Shown: positions 33,300 through 43,684 of the stretch, piece after piece
Position numbering within the stretch: position 1 is the first letter of the stretch
Layout: each line of letters opens with the position of its first letter
Source: Lycium barbarum
Taxonomy: Eukaryota > Streptophyta > Magnoliopsida > Solanales > Solanaceae
NCBI RefSeq assembly: GCF_019175385.1
Contig: NC_083339.1
Coordinates: 79,380,307-79,444,306 of the forward strand
Length of the DNA stretch: 64,000 nt
Reading direction: 5' to 3'
Notes under the pieces: model-generated
Databases searched by the model: none
What the model was told of the DNA's origin: nothing
The model's input: only the letters and a program-made list of their open reading frames with translations
Position numbers and translations under genes: made by a program

Positions 33300-34989
33300 T
33301 GATTTGCTCGAAAAGAGGTTTATTAGGCCCAGTTCATCACCGTGGGGAGCACCGGTCTTGTTCGTGAGAAAGAAGGACGGTTCCCTACGAATGTGTATCG
33401 ACTACAGGCAATTGAACAAAGTGACGATAAAGAACAAATATCCTCTTCCAAGGATTGGTGACTTATTCGACCAATTGCAAGGTGCCAAGTGGTTTTCAAA
33501 AATAGATTTGAGGTCGGGTTACCATCAAGTGAGAGTTGGAGAAGCGGATATTCCCAAGACAACCTTCAGAACGAGATATGGCCACTATGAATTCCGAGTG
33601 ATGTCGTTTGGGTTGACTAATGCTCCAGCCGTGTTCATGAATTTAATGAATAATGTGTTCAGGCCACTATTGGATTTATTTGTGATAGTATTTATTGATG
33701 ATATTCTGGAATATTCTCGCACGGAATCAGAACATGCAGATCATTTGCGAATTGTTCTTGGTATTCTTCGAGCCCGAGAATTGTATGCAAAATTTTTAAA
33801 GTGCGAGTTTTGGCTAAATTCTGTGACATTTCTGGGCCATGTTATTTCAAATGATGGCATTCGAGTTGACACTCAGAAGATTGAAGCTGTGAAGACTTGG
33901 CCAAGGCCTACGACGCCTACAGAAGTTCGTAATTTTCTGGGGTTGGCAGGCTATTATAGAAGATTCGTAGAGGGCTTCTCATCTATTTCAGCCCCATTAA
34001 CGAAACTAACCCAGAAGTCAGCCAAATTTCAATGGAATGATGCTTGTGAACGTAGCTTCCAAGAATTGAAAGACAGATTGACCTCAGCTTCGGTCATAAT
34101 ACTTCCAGAAGGATCAGACGGCTATGTTGTGTATTGCGACGCTTCCGGTGTGGGATTAGGCTGCGTATTGATGCATCATGGTAGAGTTATTGCCTATGCT
34201 TCGAGACAATTACGGAAACATGAAAAGAATTATCCAACTCATGATCTCGAATTGGCTGTGGTTATTCACGCCTTAAAAATGTGGAGACATTACTTTTATG
34301 GTGTGCACGTTGACATTTACACAGATCACAAGAGTCTTCAATACATTTTCAAACAAAAGGAGTTGAACCTGCGGCAGAGGCGGTGGTTGGAATTGTTAAA
34401 AGATTATGACGTGAACATTCTGTACCACCCCGGAAAAGCGAATGTAGTAGCCGATGCGCTCAGCCGCCGATCAATGGGCAGTTTATGTGAAGTCCCTCCG
34501 GAAAAGAAAGAGATGGTTCATGAGCTCCGCCAACTAGCTAATCTTGGTGTACGTGTAATCGATTCGGGTAATGTGGGGATTAGTATCAATAACCCCACAA
34601 TTTCGTCCTTGGACATGGAAGTAAAAGAACGGCAATACGAAGATCCTCAATTATGTCGTTACAGAGACACATCTTATGGAAAAGAGAAGTCTTCATTTGA
34701 AGTTTCTATGGATGGGATTCTTAGGTACCGAGACAGACTATGTGTGCCGAATGTTGCAGAATTGCGCCGACGAATTCTAGAAGAAGTACATTTTTCTTGG
34801 TATTCTATTTATCCAGGTGCAACCAAAATGTATCATGATCTCAAGGTGATGTATTGGTGGGATGGCATGAAGAGAGATATAGTGGAATTTGTAGCCCAAT
34901 GTCCAAATTGCCAGCAAGTAAAGATCGAACATCAAAAGCCAGGAGGCTTATTACAAGCAATGGAAATCCCTACTTGGAAATCGAAGTGA
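33300..34989 (+). pseudogene. pol: Reverse transcriptase, RNase H and integrase zinc domain of nested chromovirus
   Basis: 561 codons open. RT motifs in order are [52 protein letters not shown] and the catalytic FIDDIL at 33691-33708. RNase H follows with [12 protein letters not shown], the ELAVV acidic residue, YTDHKSL and VVADALSRR, so all four acidic residues look present. The integrase amino-terminal zinc domain has CPNCQQVK but SIYPG where its second histidine is expected (CAT to TAT near 34806). One missing base near 34980 (TGGAAATCGAAG) shifts the frame before the catalytic core. Confidence 0.94.
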
Positions 34990-35627
34990 TTAACATGGAT
35001 TTTATTGTGGGATTACCTCGTTCTCGAGGCAAGTATGATTCTATATGGGTGATCGTGGATAGATTAACAAAGGCAGCTCATTTTCTTCCGGTTAGAACTA
35101 CCTACTTAGCAGAAGATTATGCGAGGTTATATCTCAAGGAAATTGTGCGACTTCATAGTATTCCATTATCTAGTATTACAAATAGAGGAACACAGTTTAC
35201 AGCCAAGTTTTGGAAGTCCTTTCAAGAAGGTCTAGGCACTCAAGTGAAGCTTAGCACGACATTTCATCCGCAGACCGATGGACAAGCCGAACGTACTATT
35301 CAGACCTTGGAAGATATGCTACGAGCATGTGTGCTGGATTTTGGTGGTAGTTGGGATGACCATTTGCGGCTAATCGAATTTGCATACAATAATAGTTACC
35401 ATTCCAGCATTCAAATGGCTCCTTATGAAGCTTTATATGGAAGGAAGTGTAGATCCCCAATTGGATGGTTTGAAACAGGAGAAGCACAATTAATAGGCCC
35501 CGAATTGATTCAGCAAGCGATGGAAAAGGTTAAGATGATCCGAGATCGATTATTGACAGCCCAAAGTCGCCAAAAGTCTTATGCAGATAATCTCCGACGA
35601 GACCTAGAATTTCAGGTTGATGATTAG
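34962..35627 (+). pseudogene. pol: Integrase catalytic core of nested chromovirus, second Asp replaced
   Basis: The frame continues integrase with INMDFIVGLP (first catalytic Asp), WVIVDRLTKAAHF, SSITNRGTQFTAKFW (the second catalytic Asp is Asn here), TDGQAERTIQTLEDML (Glu present), FAYNNSYHSSI and ALYGRKCRSPIGW. It ends at TAG 35625. The Asp-to-Asn change alone would inactivate strand transfer. Confidence 0.92.
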
Positions 35628-36071
35628 GTATTTTTGAAAGTATCGCCAATGAAAGGGGTGATGAGATTTGGTAAGAAAGGGAAGCTAAGTCCTAGATACA
35701 TTGGACCCTATAGAATTATCCGCAAAGTGGGTCATGTAGCCTATGAATTGAACTTGCCTTCGGAGCATGAATCAGTCCACCCAGTCTTTCATGTTTCGAT
35801 GCTCCGCAAGTGTGTTGGAGATCCCACAAATATTGTCCCGATAGATGATGTGCAAGTAACAGAAAAGCTAACTTATGAAGAAGTGCCTATTGGTATTCTA
35901 GACAGGCAAGTGCGAAAACTTCGAAATAAAGAGGTAGCATCAGTCAAAGTCTTATGGCGAAACAACAATCGGGAAGAAACGACTTGGGAAACGGAAGAGA
36001 GTATGAAGTCCAAGTACCCGCATTTAGTCCAACCCCTAGAGGAGATCCAAGAAAAAACGCCAACAATATAA
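35628..36071 (+). pseudogene. pol: Integrase carboxyl end with chromodomain
   Basis: After the stop the frame reads the integrase carboxyl domain (GKLSPRYIGPYRII, VAYELNLPSE, VHPVFHVSMLRKCVGDP) and then a chromodomain-like tail (EEVPIGILDRQVRKLRNKEV, VKVLWRNN, TTWETEESMKSKYPHLV). Chromodomains at this position define chromoviruses and are thought to steer insertion to heterochromatin. The second aromatic-cage region is not perfectly classical, as in many plant Tekay-type copies. The stop is at 36069. Confidence 0.9.
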
Positions 36072-36237
36072 GGTATGTATGCTTTATCTTTATGCTTTTG
36101 GTCGTGTGTGGCCATAGATATGTTGATATTGTGATGTAGCCCTGTGAGGCGATGATATTATGGGTTGTTGTGACAGGTTGGTAGTGCCAAATTACAGGGG
36201 AAACTCTAGCGAAATATTCGCAGAATCCCGAGTGTTT

Positions 36238-36257
36238 AACATTCGAGGACGAAAGTT
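36238..36257 (+). other. Hairpin upstream of polypurine tract (nested chromovirus)
   Basis: AACATTCGAGGACGAAAGTT forms an 8-bp stem with one mismatch. It differs at one base from the hairpin of the non-autonomous element at 10535-10554. Confidence 0.78.
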
Positions 36258-36258
36258 C

Positions 36259-36274
36259 CAAAAGGTGGGGAGAG
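36259..36274 (+). other. Polypurine tract of nested chromovirus
   Basis: AAAAGGTGGGGAGAG runs to the base before the 3' LTR at 36275. Confidence 0.85.
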
Positions 36275-38898
36275 TGTTACACCTCGGAAATTTCCCCGTG
36301 AACGTACCACGAATAGACTAACGGAGAATACGGGTATATGATGTTTTAAGGAGAAGGGAACGACATTTGACGACCTTAAGTAAGATTTCAAAGGCAATGG
36401 GGACAAAAGGTAGGTTATGCTCCACAATGACTAAATTATAGGTTTTGAAGACTTGAAAGTCGCAGATTTGCACTTTGGCCCAGTCAACCGTAAAGTGAAA
36501 TACGGACCGTAAAGTGGTATACGGCCCGTAAACCACCATGCCGTATTTCAACTCACAAAACTTCAACTTTCTGTCAAATGTTTAAATGGTTAAATACGAC
36601 TTGGAATACTGACCGTAAATTGAAATACGGCCCGTAAACTACGATCGTAAATCACCATAATCCCCAACATACCTTTCTGGTTTTGATATGCTTAAATACG
36701 AACACGATATACGGCCCGTAAACTAGAATACGGACCGTAAACTGGGTTTACAACAACTGTGCACTTCAGTCACTGTTCATTCCGGATTAGATTTTAAGTT
36801 ATTAAAAGGAGACCTAAGCTCATTCAATTGATTTCATTTCCACAATATTTCTCTCTAAAAACCTCTAGAATGCTCTTTACCCTTCATCACAAGAAAACCA
36901 AAGGAAATCCATGATCAATAACACCAAATCCATGAAATAAAGTGTATGAAACCTAGCTAAAATTTATCTCTCTCAAGAAAACCCAAAGGAAGTGAAGTAG
37001 GGTTTTGGTGCTAGAGGAGAAATTCCACTCAAGACTTGTTCAACCATCATCTAAGGGAAGTTTCATGACTAAACCATGGTGTTTAGGGTATTGGAAGGTT
37101 AAGATACTTGAATTGTAGAAAGACATAGGATATGGGTCATTAATGAGTGAATAGTGCCATGTTTGGATGGTAGTTGGATTGAATCATAAATGTTGGTGTG
37201 TTGTGATTATGAATATGTCATAAATGGCATTTAGACCATGAAATAAGTGTGATACATGAGGAAACGCGATAGTAAGCTATAATCATAAATGTGGAGAAAT
37301 TGAACAGAAATGGTGGATTGTGGTCAATGTATATAAATGATGATTGTTGATTGCAATATCGTGAATGTTGTTGTGAGTGTTGGGAGTTGATATAGAATAT
37401 GGGGAAAGCAGTATAAACGAAGGAAGTGCTGCTCAATTTAACCTAGCTTTAGAAAGCCCGTTCTTATAATTGCTTAGCTAATGACGATATAAATTCTCTT
37501 GAAGGTAGAACGTCTGCATTAAAGGAGAACACGCAAGCGATAGCTTAGTTAAACGTCAAAGGTATGTAAGGCTTATCCCTTCCTTCAAAGGCATGAATCT
37601 TTCAAACTTCCCATGATCCTCCCATGTGATGGAACTTATGAGTCCTTAAATATACTAAATTACATACGAGCATGATAATGATGATAATGAGTTCAAGTGT
37701 AGAGATTCGATATTTCATGATATGATGATCCCATAACGCTGATGATGTTATGATTGTTAACACTCACCTTATGCACTATTTCCTTCGAGGTGAGGCAAGA
37801 TACTCCTAAATGCTCATAATATAATCGGGGGTTTACGACCTTACGTCACCCTGACATAGCTATGGTTGTCTTCAAAGTCTAATGTATGCTGTAATGCCAA
37901 ATGTGAAATGATGTAAAGTCATGGTATGTTATAAGATGATCAATAATGCTACATTATAATATGCCGATGTTATGTAATGAATATGTCAAGCTATGATAAG
38001 ATTGTGATACGTTCATGAGATGTGTATTAGTGATGGGTAATGATTGATTTTGTGATGATGAGATTCCACTGTGCATAGATGGTCGAGCAGTCACCGCTAA
38101 GGCGGGCTGCGATGTTACACCGAGCCTAGAGGGGCCGGGCACGATCACCACTAGTGGGCGGCATATGATGGTTACCCGGACGCGGGATAACGATGAGATA
38201 TGTGATGTGATGTGACGAGATATGTGATGTGATGTGACGAGATATGTGATGTGCTGTGATGAGATATGCGATGTGACGAGATATGTGATGTGATGAAATA
38301 TGTGCCATGATTATGTAAAATATGATATATGTACGAAATGTAATTGCTTATGACACTCTTGAAGGTTATATCTTTCTCTTATGGCTCATGATCCTTCTAT
38401 TATATTTATTTCATTCTTGCCTTACATACTCAGTACAATATTCGTACTGACGTCCGTTTTCTTTGGACGTTGTGTTCATGCCCACAGGTAGACAGGGAGG
38501 CGAGCTTGAGCCAGACTCGTACGAGCTGTTAGCTGATTGAAAGCACTCCTTTGTTCTGGACGTGCTTGATTAATCTTGTGTATATTTGTATATGTTGGGC
38601 TCGACGGGGTCCTGTCCCGTCTATGCGTTTTGTACTTTAGTAGAGGCTCGTAGATACACAGTGTGGGTTATGTGGTCGGATAAAGTCACTATGGTATAAT
38701 TGTATATATGTCATTTTGATAGCCTAAAGGGCTTATGTATATGAAATTATTTATGTTTACAAATGAAACATGACTTTCTTATGATCTGAGTATAAAAATC
38801 GATAAAAGAATAGTTAATGAGTAGGATGAGTAGTAGAACGAGCGGTGCTCGGCAGTTAGCCCCGGGTACCCGTCGCGGCCCCTAGCTGGGTCGTGACA
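36275..38898 (+). repeat. 3' LTR of nested chromovirus
   Basis: 2624 bp, TGTTACACC to GTCGTGACA, then GTGTA. Six 11-bp palindromes TACGGnCCGTA lie at 36501, 36520, 36607 (one base off), 36626, 36710 and 36729. There are two GC-rich tandem units at 38065-38170 (three in the 5' LTR), 22-bp units at 38190-38295, and the three-hairpin module at 38421-38488. Confidence 0.93.
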
Positions 38899-39735
38899 GT
38901 GTACATCAGTTTGTGAGTGGATTGGGGCCACATTTGATTAAGGAATGCTTGACGACCTCACTCCAAGAATGAATGGATATCTCTCGTATTCAGGCCCATG
39001 CCCAGAATTTGGAAGAACAACAACAGTCGCAAAGAGGTGAGCGTGATTCTGATAGGGGTTGCAGTAAGAAGGCCAAATCTTCAAGCGCTGCCAATAATTT
39101 CAGAGGAAGTCAGAGGCAGCCAAATTCTAGGTACTCAGGCCATTCGGAGGCTAGTGTGCCTCCTCGATTTGCAGGCAAGAGGTCTAATCATCCTAATTAT
39201 TTCGGATCGGGTCAGAGCTCTAGAGTTTCGGGTTCCCAGTATGGAGATGAAACCGGTCAGATAAGACCGCCCTTACCACAGTATAATCAATGTGGTAAGC
39301 CATATTCCAAACCGTGCCGTTTGGGTTCGGATGTTTGCAATGCCTGTGGTCAGTCAGGCCAAATTATGCGTAAGTGTCCATTTTAGGCCGTCGAAGGATG
39401 GTGCAGCCTACCGGATCGGCAACCGGATCGTCGTCATCGGTGCGCCTTCCGGGATGATACACTCAGACATCAGCAGGTCGTGGTGGAGGTAGAGGGGGAG
39501 CGTCCAGCTTGAGTATCCCTCAGAACCGTATTTACACATTGACCGGCCGACGGGACTTGGAGTCTTCACCTGATGTTGTTACAGGTATATTGTCAGTATT
39601 TTCTTAAGATGTGTATTCATTGCTTGATCCGGGTTCTGCATTGTTTAATATTACTCCTTATGTTGCTGGTCTGATTGGGGCGAAACTTAAGCAGATTAAA
39701 CCTTTCAAAGTGTTTATTAATGAGATGTCAGTATG
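38899..39735 (+). pseudogene. gag-pro: Element C gag 3' part and protease relic
   Basis: Resumes gag right after the GTGTA duplication with FVSGLGPHL, crosses a TGA near 38970, and reads MDISRIQAHAQNLEEQ, an Arg/Ser-rich region and the zinc knuckle CNACGQSGQIMRKC before a TAG at 39384. A frame shift leads to a protease relic (RDLESSPDVVTGILSVFS, then YSLLDPGSALFNITPY), with D-P-G at the active site. Similarity fades at about 39735, where the rest of pol is missing. Confidence 0.82.
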
Positions 39736-41490
39736 ATTAAATGGGGGATAAGGATGTGCTTAAGTACGACCCTTGAACATAAGTATACTAATGATTTACG
39801 AGAACAAAGGGGTAGAAGGGTTAAGAGGACGATGTACGTTACTAAAAGAGCCAGATGTCGACGAAGACCTTTTAGCATATGAGATATGTTAGTAAGGATG
39901 TGGTACGGAGATAGGTATATAAGGACACATGAATAAAAGACAAAGGTAGAACCAAGGTAAAAGAAAGAGGAACCAAGAACCACTTCAAAAAGGATAAGGT
40001 TAGAAGATTTCAAGGAAAGCCTTACTCAAAGTTCTAAGACAAGGATGTCAGGAAAGGCCGAGCGACGGATAAACGAAGCGGAATTAGGGATGGAAACAAG
40101 AAAGCTAAAGCTTATGGATAACTGCGACTAAGATGTTTTGGCCCCTACTAGGAATCTTAAATTTAGGAATGGAAGATAGTCGTGTGTTGATCGATGGTTA
40201 TTATTGAGAGTTTTGAAGGCTAAACTAGCATTTGCTCGATCAGGAAGGTAAGGAATCTTCCCAATCGGGAGGGAGATGCATTATAGGAATTTTATTGGGA
40301 TCTGTCAGAACTTCAAATTTTTCTATGTCATGCGATAAAGGTCACGCAGCAGGGTGGATGCGATCGTACCAACACTAACGCATCGGATCCCATCAGGACT
40401 CCAAAGTTAAGCGTCCTGGGGTGAGAGTAATACTAGGATGGGTGACCCCCTGGGAAGTGTACTAAGAGTCCTACAAATTCGGACATAAAAGAAGGATGAG
40501 GGACTAGAATAGCTTGAGGCAAATTAGAAGCGTGCGAAACTCACTGTTGGAAACTCCAGATAATTGTGAGAGATAAGGCGGACCGGCTTGGCAAAGAGAG
40601 AGAAGACGTATTACAGCTACAGAACTAGGACGAGTTTAAAATAGTATTGGGGATATTTTGTATGTAAGGTGCTAGGAGAGGTATATACGATATTTTATGT
40701 GTGGTCAATCGGTTTGCGTGCCCCGATAATCGACGTGCGATGTGTTAAAGGTACTGATTGAACAAGGTATTGAAGTTCAAGTGGTAAGTGTTACAAGGCT
40801 AGGCGACATTAGTCTCTCTAAAATTAAAGTTGGATAATCCTGATGCAACCACATCAGGGAAAAGGGAGAAAGTGAGTATACAAGTGTAAGAAGATTAGGA
40901 TGCCTTGAGAAAATGAGAGGTGTAAGCAACGAAGGTATGTTGCTAAAAAGGGTTAACTTAAGCTTCAAGATGGGAATCTTGAAGGTAAGTACAGCGGCAA
41001 AGAACTATTCGGATGAATCTAGAAAGTAAGTATATGGAAAGAATGGATTATGTAGTATGAAACGAAAGACGAATGTAGAGGGTTCGCAAATAGATTTTGA
41101 TAAGTGGGACTGAAGAGTAGTAACAACGAATAGGGATGTAAATTGGGAAAGAATAAGCAGGATTTGGCAAAAGATGCTACAGAGTTTCTGACGTTTGAGG
41201 GATATCTGAAGAAGCGAATGTATAGTCTTAATAACATGCCACACTACCTCGGAAACGGAGAAGCCCTTCCAAAAAGATAACTCAAAGATAGCACGGATAT
41301 GCACTTCTGAAAGGATATTCCATGAACTCCAGGGCCAGTGTTATTAAATGGCAAGTGGAGAAGAGCATTTAGGAGTAAAGGAACTTAAAACCCCTGAGAA
41401 CGGAAGTAAGAAGGGTGCACTAACGGATTGATTGAAGAAAATCGAGCAAACACCAAGGACAAGGGAGTGGATAATAAGTTAATAAAGGAT
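39736..41490 (+). other. Unidentified 1.75 kb in element C with 5S-like block
   Basis: No frame here resembles protease, RT, RNase H or integrase on either strand. It is purine-rich on the + strand. It lies where pol and the start of the 3' LTR should be, and contains the 5S-like block at 40356-40475. It probably is the 3' internal region of a non-autonomous relative. Confidence 0.5.
40356..40475 (+). pseudogene. 5S rRNA-like sequence in element C
   Basis: The block reads GGATGCGATCGTACCAACAC, CGGATCCCATCAGGACTCC, AAGTTAAGCGTCCTGGG, TGAGAGTAATACTAGGATG and GGTGACCCCCTGGGAAG, in the order of plant 5S rRNA over about 105 nt. It includes recognisable A box, intermediate element and C box. It has scattered substitutions and loses similarity after GGGAAGT. 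No T-run terminator follows closely. It is not a functional rRNA gene. It may be a fossil Pol III promoter. Confidence 0.85.
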
Positions 41491-42862
41491 TGATATTGAT
41501 GATGATATGGTTGATGTTGGTATTGTTGTTGTTGATGTTGGTTGTTGAATTGAGATTTCAGGCTAGGTATATAAACAGGGGAGATGCTGCTCGATTTTCG
41601 GCAGGATATAAAGTAGTTTAAATTGAATGCTTAGTACACATATGCAACGATGAGTCTAACGATAGTGTGAATTCTCTCAAATGTAGATTAACGAGCTCGG
41701 ATGGATAAGCGTAGGTAGTAGGAGGCCAAACAGGGATGTCAAGGCTAATCCCTTTCTTTCAAAGGCATGATTCCTATGTTATGATCCCATAAATATTTCC
41801 ATAACCACCTTGTTTCCAAAAGCTAGAAGTTCATGACTCTTAAAGCTTCTTGTGATGTTAAAGATGAGAATGTTTATATGATGATTACGATGATGATGAT
41901 TTTATGTTTAAACGTCTCAAGTTATGATTTCAATGATGATATGAGAATGTTGAGTTATTTCATGATTTCTCAATCTTAGTCATTGTTGTTGGTCTAATCA
42001 CATGTTATTCGTTCCTTCGAGGTGGGATATAGTGATAATGAATAATCCATAATATAAATCAGAGGTTACCGACCCTACGTCACTCCGATAGAGTAGTAAC
42101 ATTTAATTGGGCTCTCGTGCATGTTATATGTATTTATATATGAGTAATTTAGATACTTACCGCGCCTTAATGGCCGGACAAGATACTACTTATATTTCAC
42201 CGCGCCTTAATGGCTGGACAAGACAATATATATGTTCCACCGTGCCTTAACGGCCGGATAAGATACTATATATGTATATATGGAAAAAAAAAAGCTAAGC
42301 ATGCACGACATCCGCCTTAAAAAGGCATTCAAAGTCACAAGCTGATCTCTTTTATATTATGTTATCTTCATACTTTCATTATGTTGTTATTCATGCCTTA
42401 CATACTCAGTACATTGCTCGTACTGACATCCTTTCTTGTGGACGCTGCGTTCATGCCCGCAGGTAGACAAGTTGACTGATTTGACCCATAGGTGATTTAT
42501 CAGCGGATTCTCAAGAGCACTCCACTTACTTCGGAGTTGCAGTCTATGGGTATTGGTCCTTATGGTCACTTGTATTCTATGTAGAGGATCGTAGACATGT
42601 GTGTACAGTAGATGTTTCATAACCTTATCAGTTCGTATCGTTGGATAATATTTTAGTAGCCTTGTCGGCTGGTGATGATGGACATAATTGTTGAATATTA
42701 TATAGAGATGTGTCGTTATGTTTTGATATATGTCCTTACAGATTATGATATCCATGAGTTATCTTTATGGTCCACCCAAAAATGATTATAAGATGTATGT
42801 TTAGAGTTGCTCGGTGTGTTAGCTCCGGGTGCCTGTCATAGCCCTCTGGTTGGGTCATGACA
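41491..42862 (+). repeat. 3' LTR of element C, 5'-truncated
   Basis: Matches 26060-27464 of the 5' LTR but lacks about the first 905 bp. It has three 40-bp units (42158-42277) instead of four, and the three-hairpin module at 42397-42462. It ends TCATGACA before ATTAT. Confidence 0.88.
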
Positions 42863-43655
42863 ATTATGGACAGCCAGCCTTCACCACTACTGTACTAGCA
42901 TACACGGCTCCGGCCAGTGTCCGTGTGTTCGCTCCTGCTTATTAACCACCACCACAAAAAATGCCCCAACCGCCCCAGCAAAACTACCGCCTACCGCAAA
43001 ACAACCCTCCACAAGCCTATCAACCCCAAAATTACCAAAAATCAGCCACCGGCCCCAGCATATAATGCTCCACGTCCATCTTCCGAGAAAAGGCCATTAA
43101 GAGAATTCACGATGCTCCTCAAACCAAGGGTTCGACTCTTTGAGAGACTACTAACTGTAGGATTGATTCAGAAAGCCCTACCAAAGCCAGCACAGCCCGA
43201 AAGCAGATTCTACAGGGCTGATCAAACTTGTGCCTACCATTCAGGAGGGAATGGGCACAGCATGGAGGATTGCATAAACCTGAAACACTAAATCCAAGAT
43301 CTGATCGACAAAAAATAAATCATCCTGGAAACTGCAGCTCCCAACATGAACACGAACCCGCTGTCAAACCATGGAAACAACAGGGTCCACATGATAAAGA
43401 GGGATGAAGACTGGAAAGCTTGCGGAGCATTGTCCCCCAAAATAACCGAGTCTCTTAAATAGACAGTTGCTTCCCTCCCACTCCAGGAACGACCCAAATT
43501 CAAAGTCTTGATCCCCAGTCCAGAAGTTCCCAAGGCTATACCCATGTTCAAGATTTTGGTTCCAGCACCCGTCATAGCACAGGTGGCACAACGGATTGTA
43601 CCTGATCCAAAAGGGCCAATCACTGTGCAGGCGGCTATGACCCAAGGCATGACTT
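42863..43655 (+). pseudogene. gag: Ogre gag carboxyl part with zinc motif
   Basis: Continues gag after the ATTAT duplication with a Pro/Gln-rich region, several stops, and the zinc-binding motif CAYHSGGNGHSMEDC at about 43230-43274, typical of Ogre gag ends. A further Pro-rich linker with KVLIPSPEVPKAIPMFKILVPAPV leads to protease. Stops at about 42943, 43290, 43315, 43459 and 43660 interrupt it. Confidence 0.8.
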
Positions 43656-43684
43656 TCTAAGGAAGATGTTACACTCCTGAAGAA

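Larger units (their letters stand above)
28383..38898 (+). mobile_element. Complete but defective Tekay/Del-type chromovirus, 10.5 kb, nested in element C
   Basis: LTRs at 28383-31062 and 36275-38898, primer site, leader hairpin, gag, protease, RT, RNase H, integrase with carboxyl-terminal chromodomain, polypurine tract and GTGTA duplications are all present. Order and the chromodomain place it among chromoviruses. LTRs differ by roughly two percent in the stretches I compared, plus one extra ~55-bp repeat in the 5' LTR. At least seven coding lesions show it cannot make its own proteins now. Confidence 0.95.
25155..42862 (+). mobile_element. Chromovirus-related element C, decayed, containing a nested element
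   Basis: Starts TGTTACACC at 25155 and ends TGACA at 42862, flanked by ATTAT (25150-25154 and 42863-42867). It has a 5' LTR, primer site, leader hairpin, gag (split by the 28383-38898 element), a protease relic, about 1.75 kb of unidentified sequence with a 5S-like block, and a truncated 3' LTR (41491-42862). RT, RNase H and integrase are absent, so it was either internally deleted or a recombinant non-autonomous derivative. Confidence 0.88.

Noticed and set aside
40356..40475. Functional 5S rRNA gene.
   Set aside because: Many substitutions, loss of similarity at the 3' end and no nearby T-run. A rDNA array would show tandem copies with spacers.
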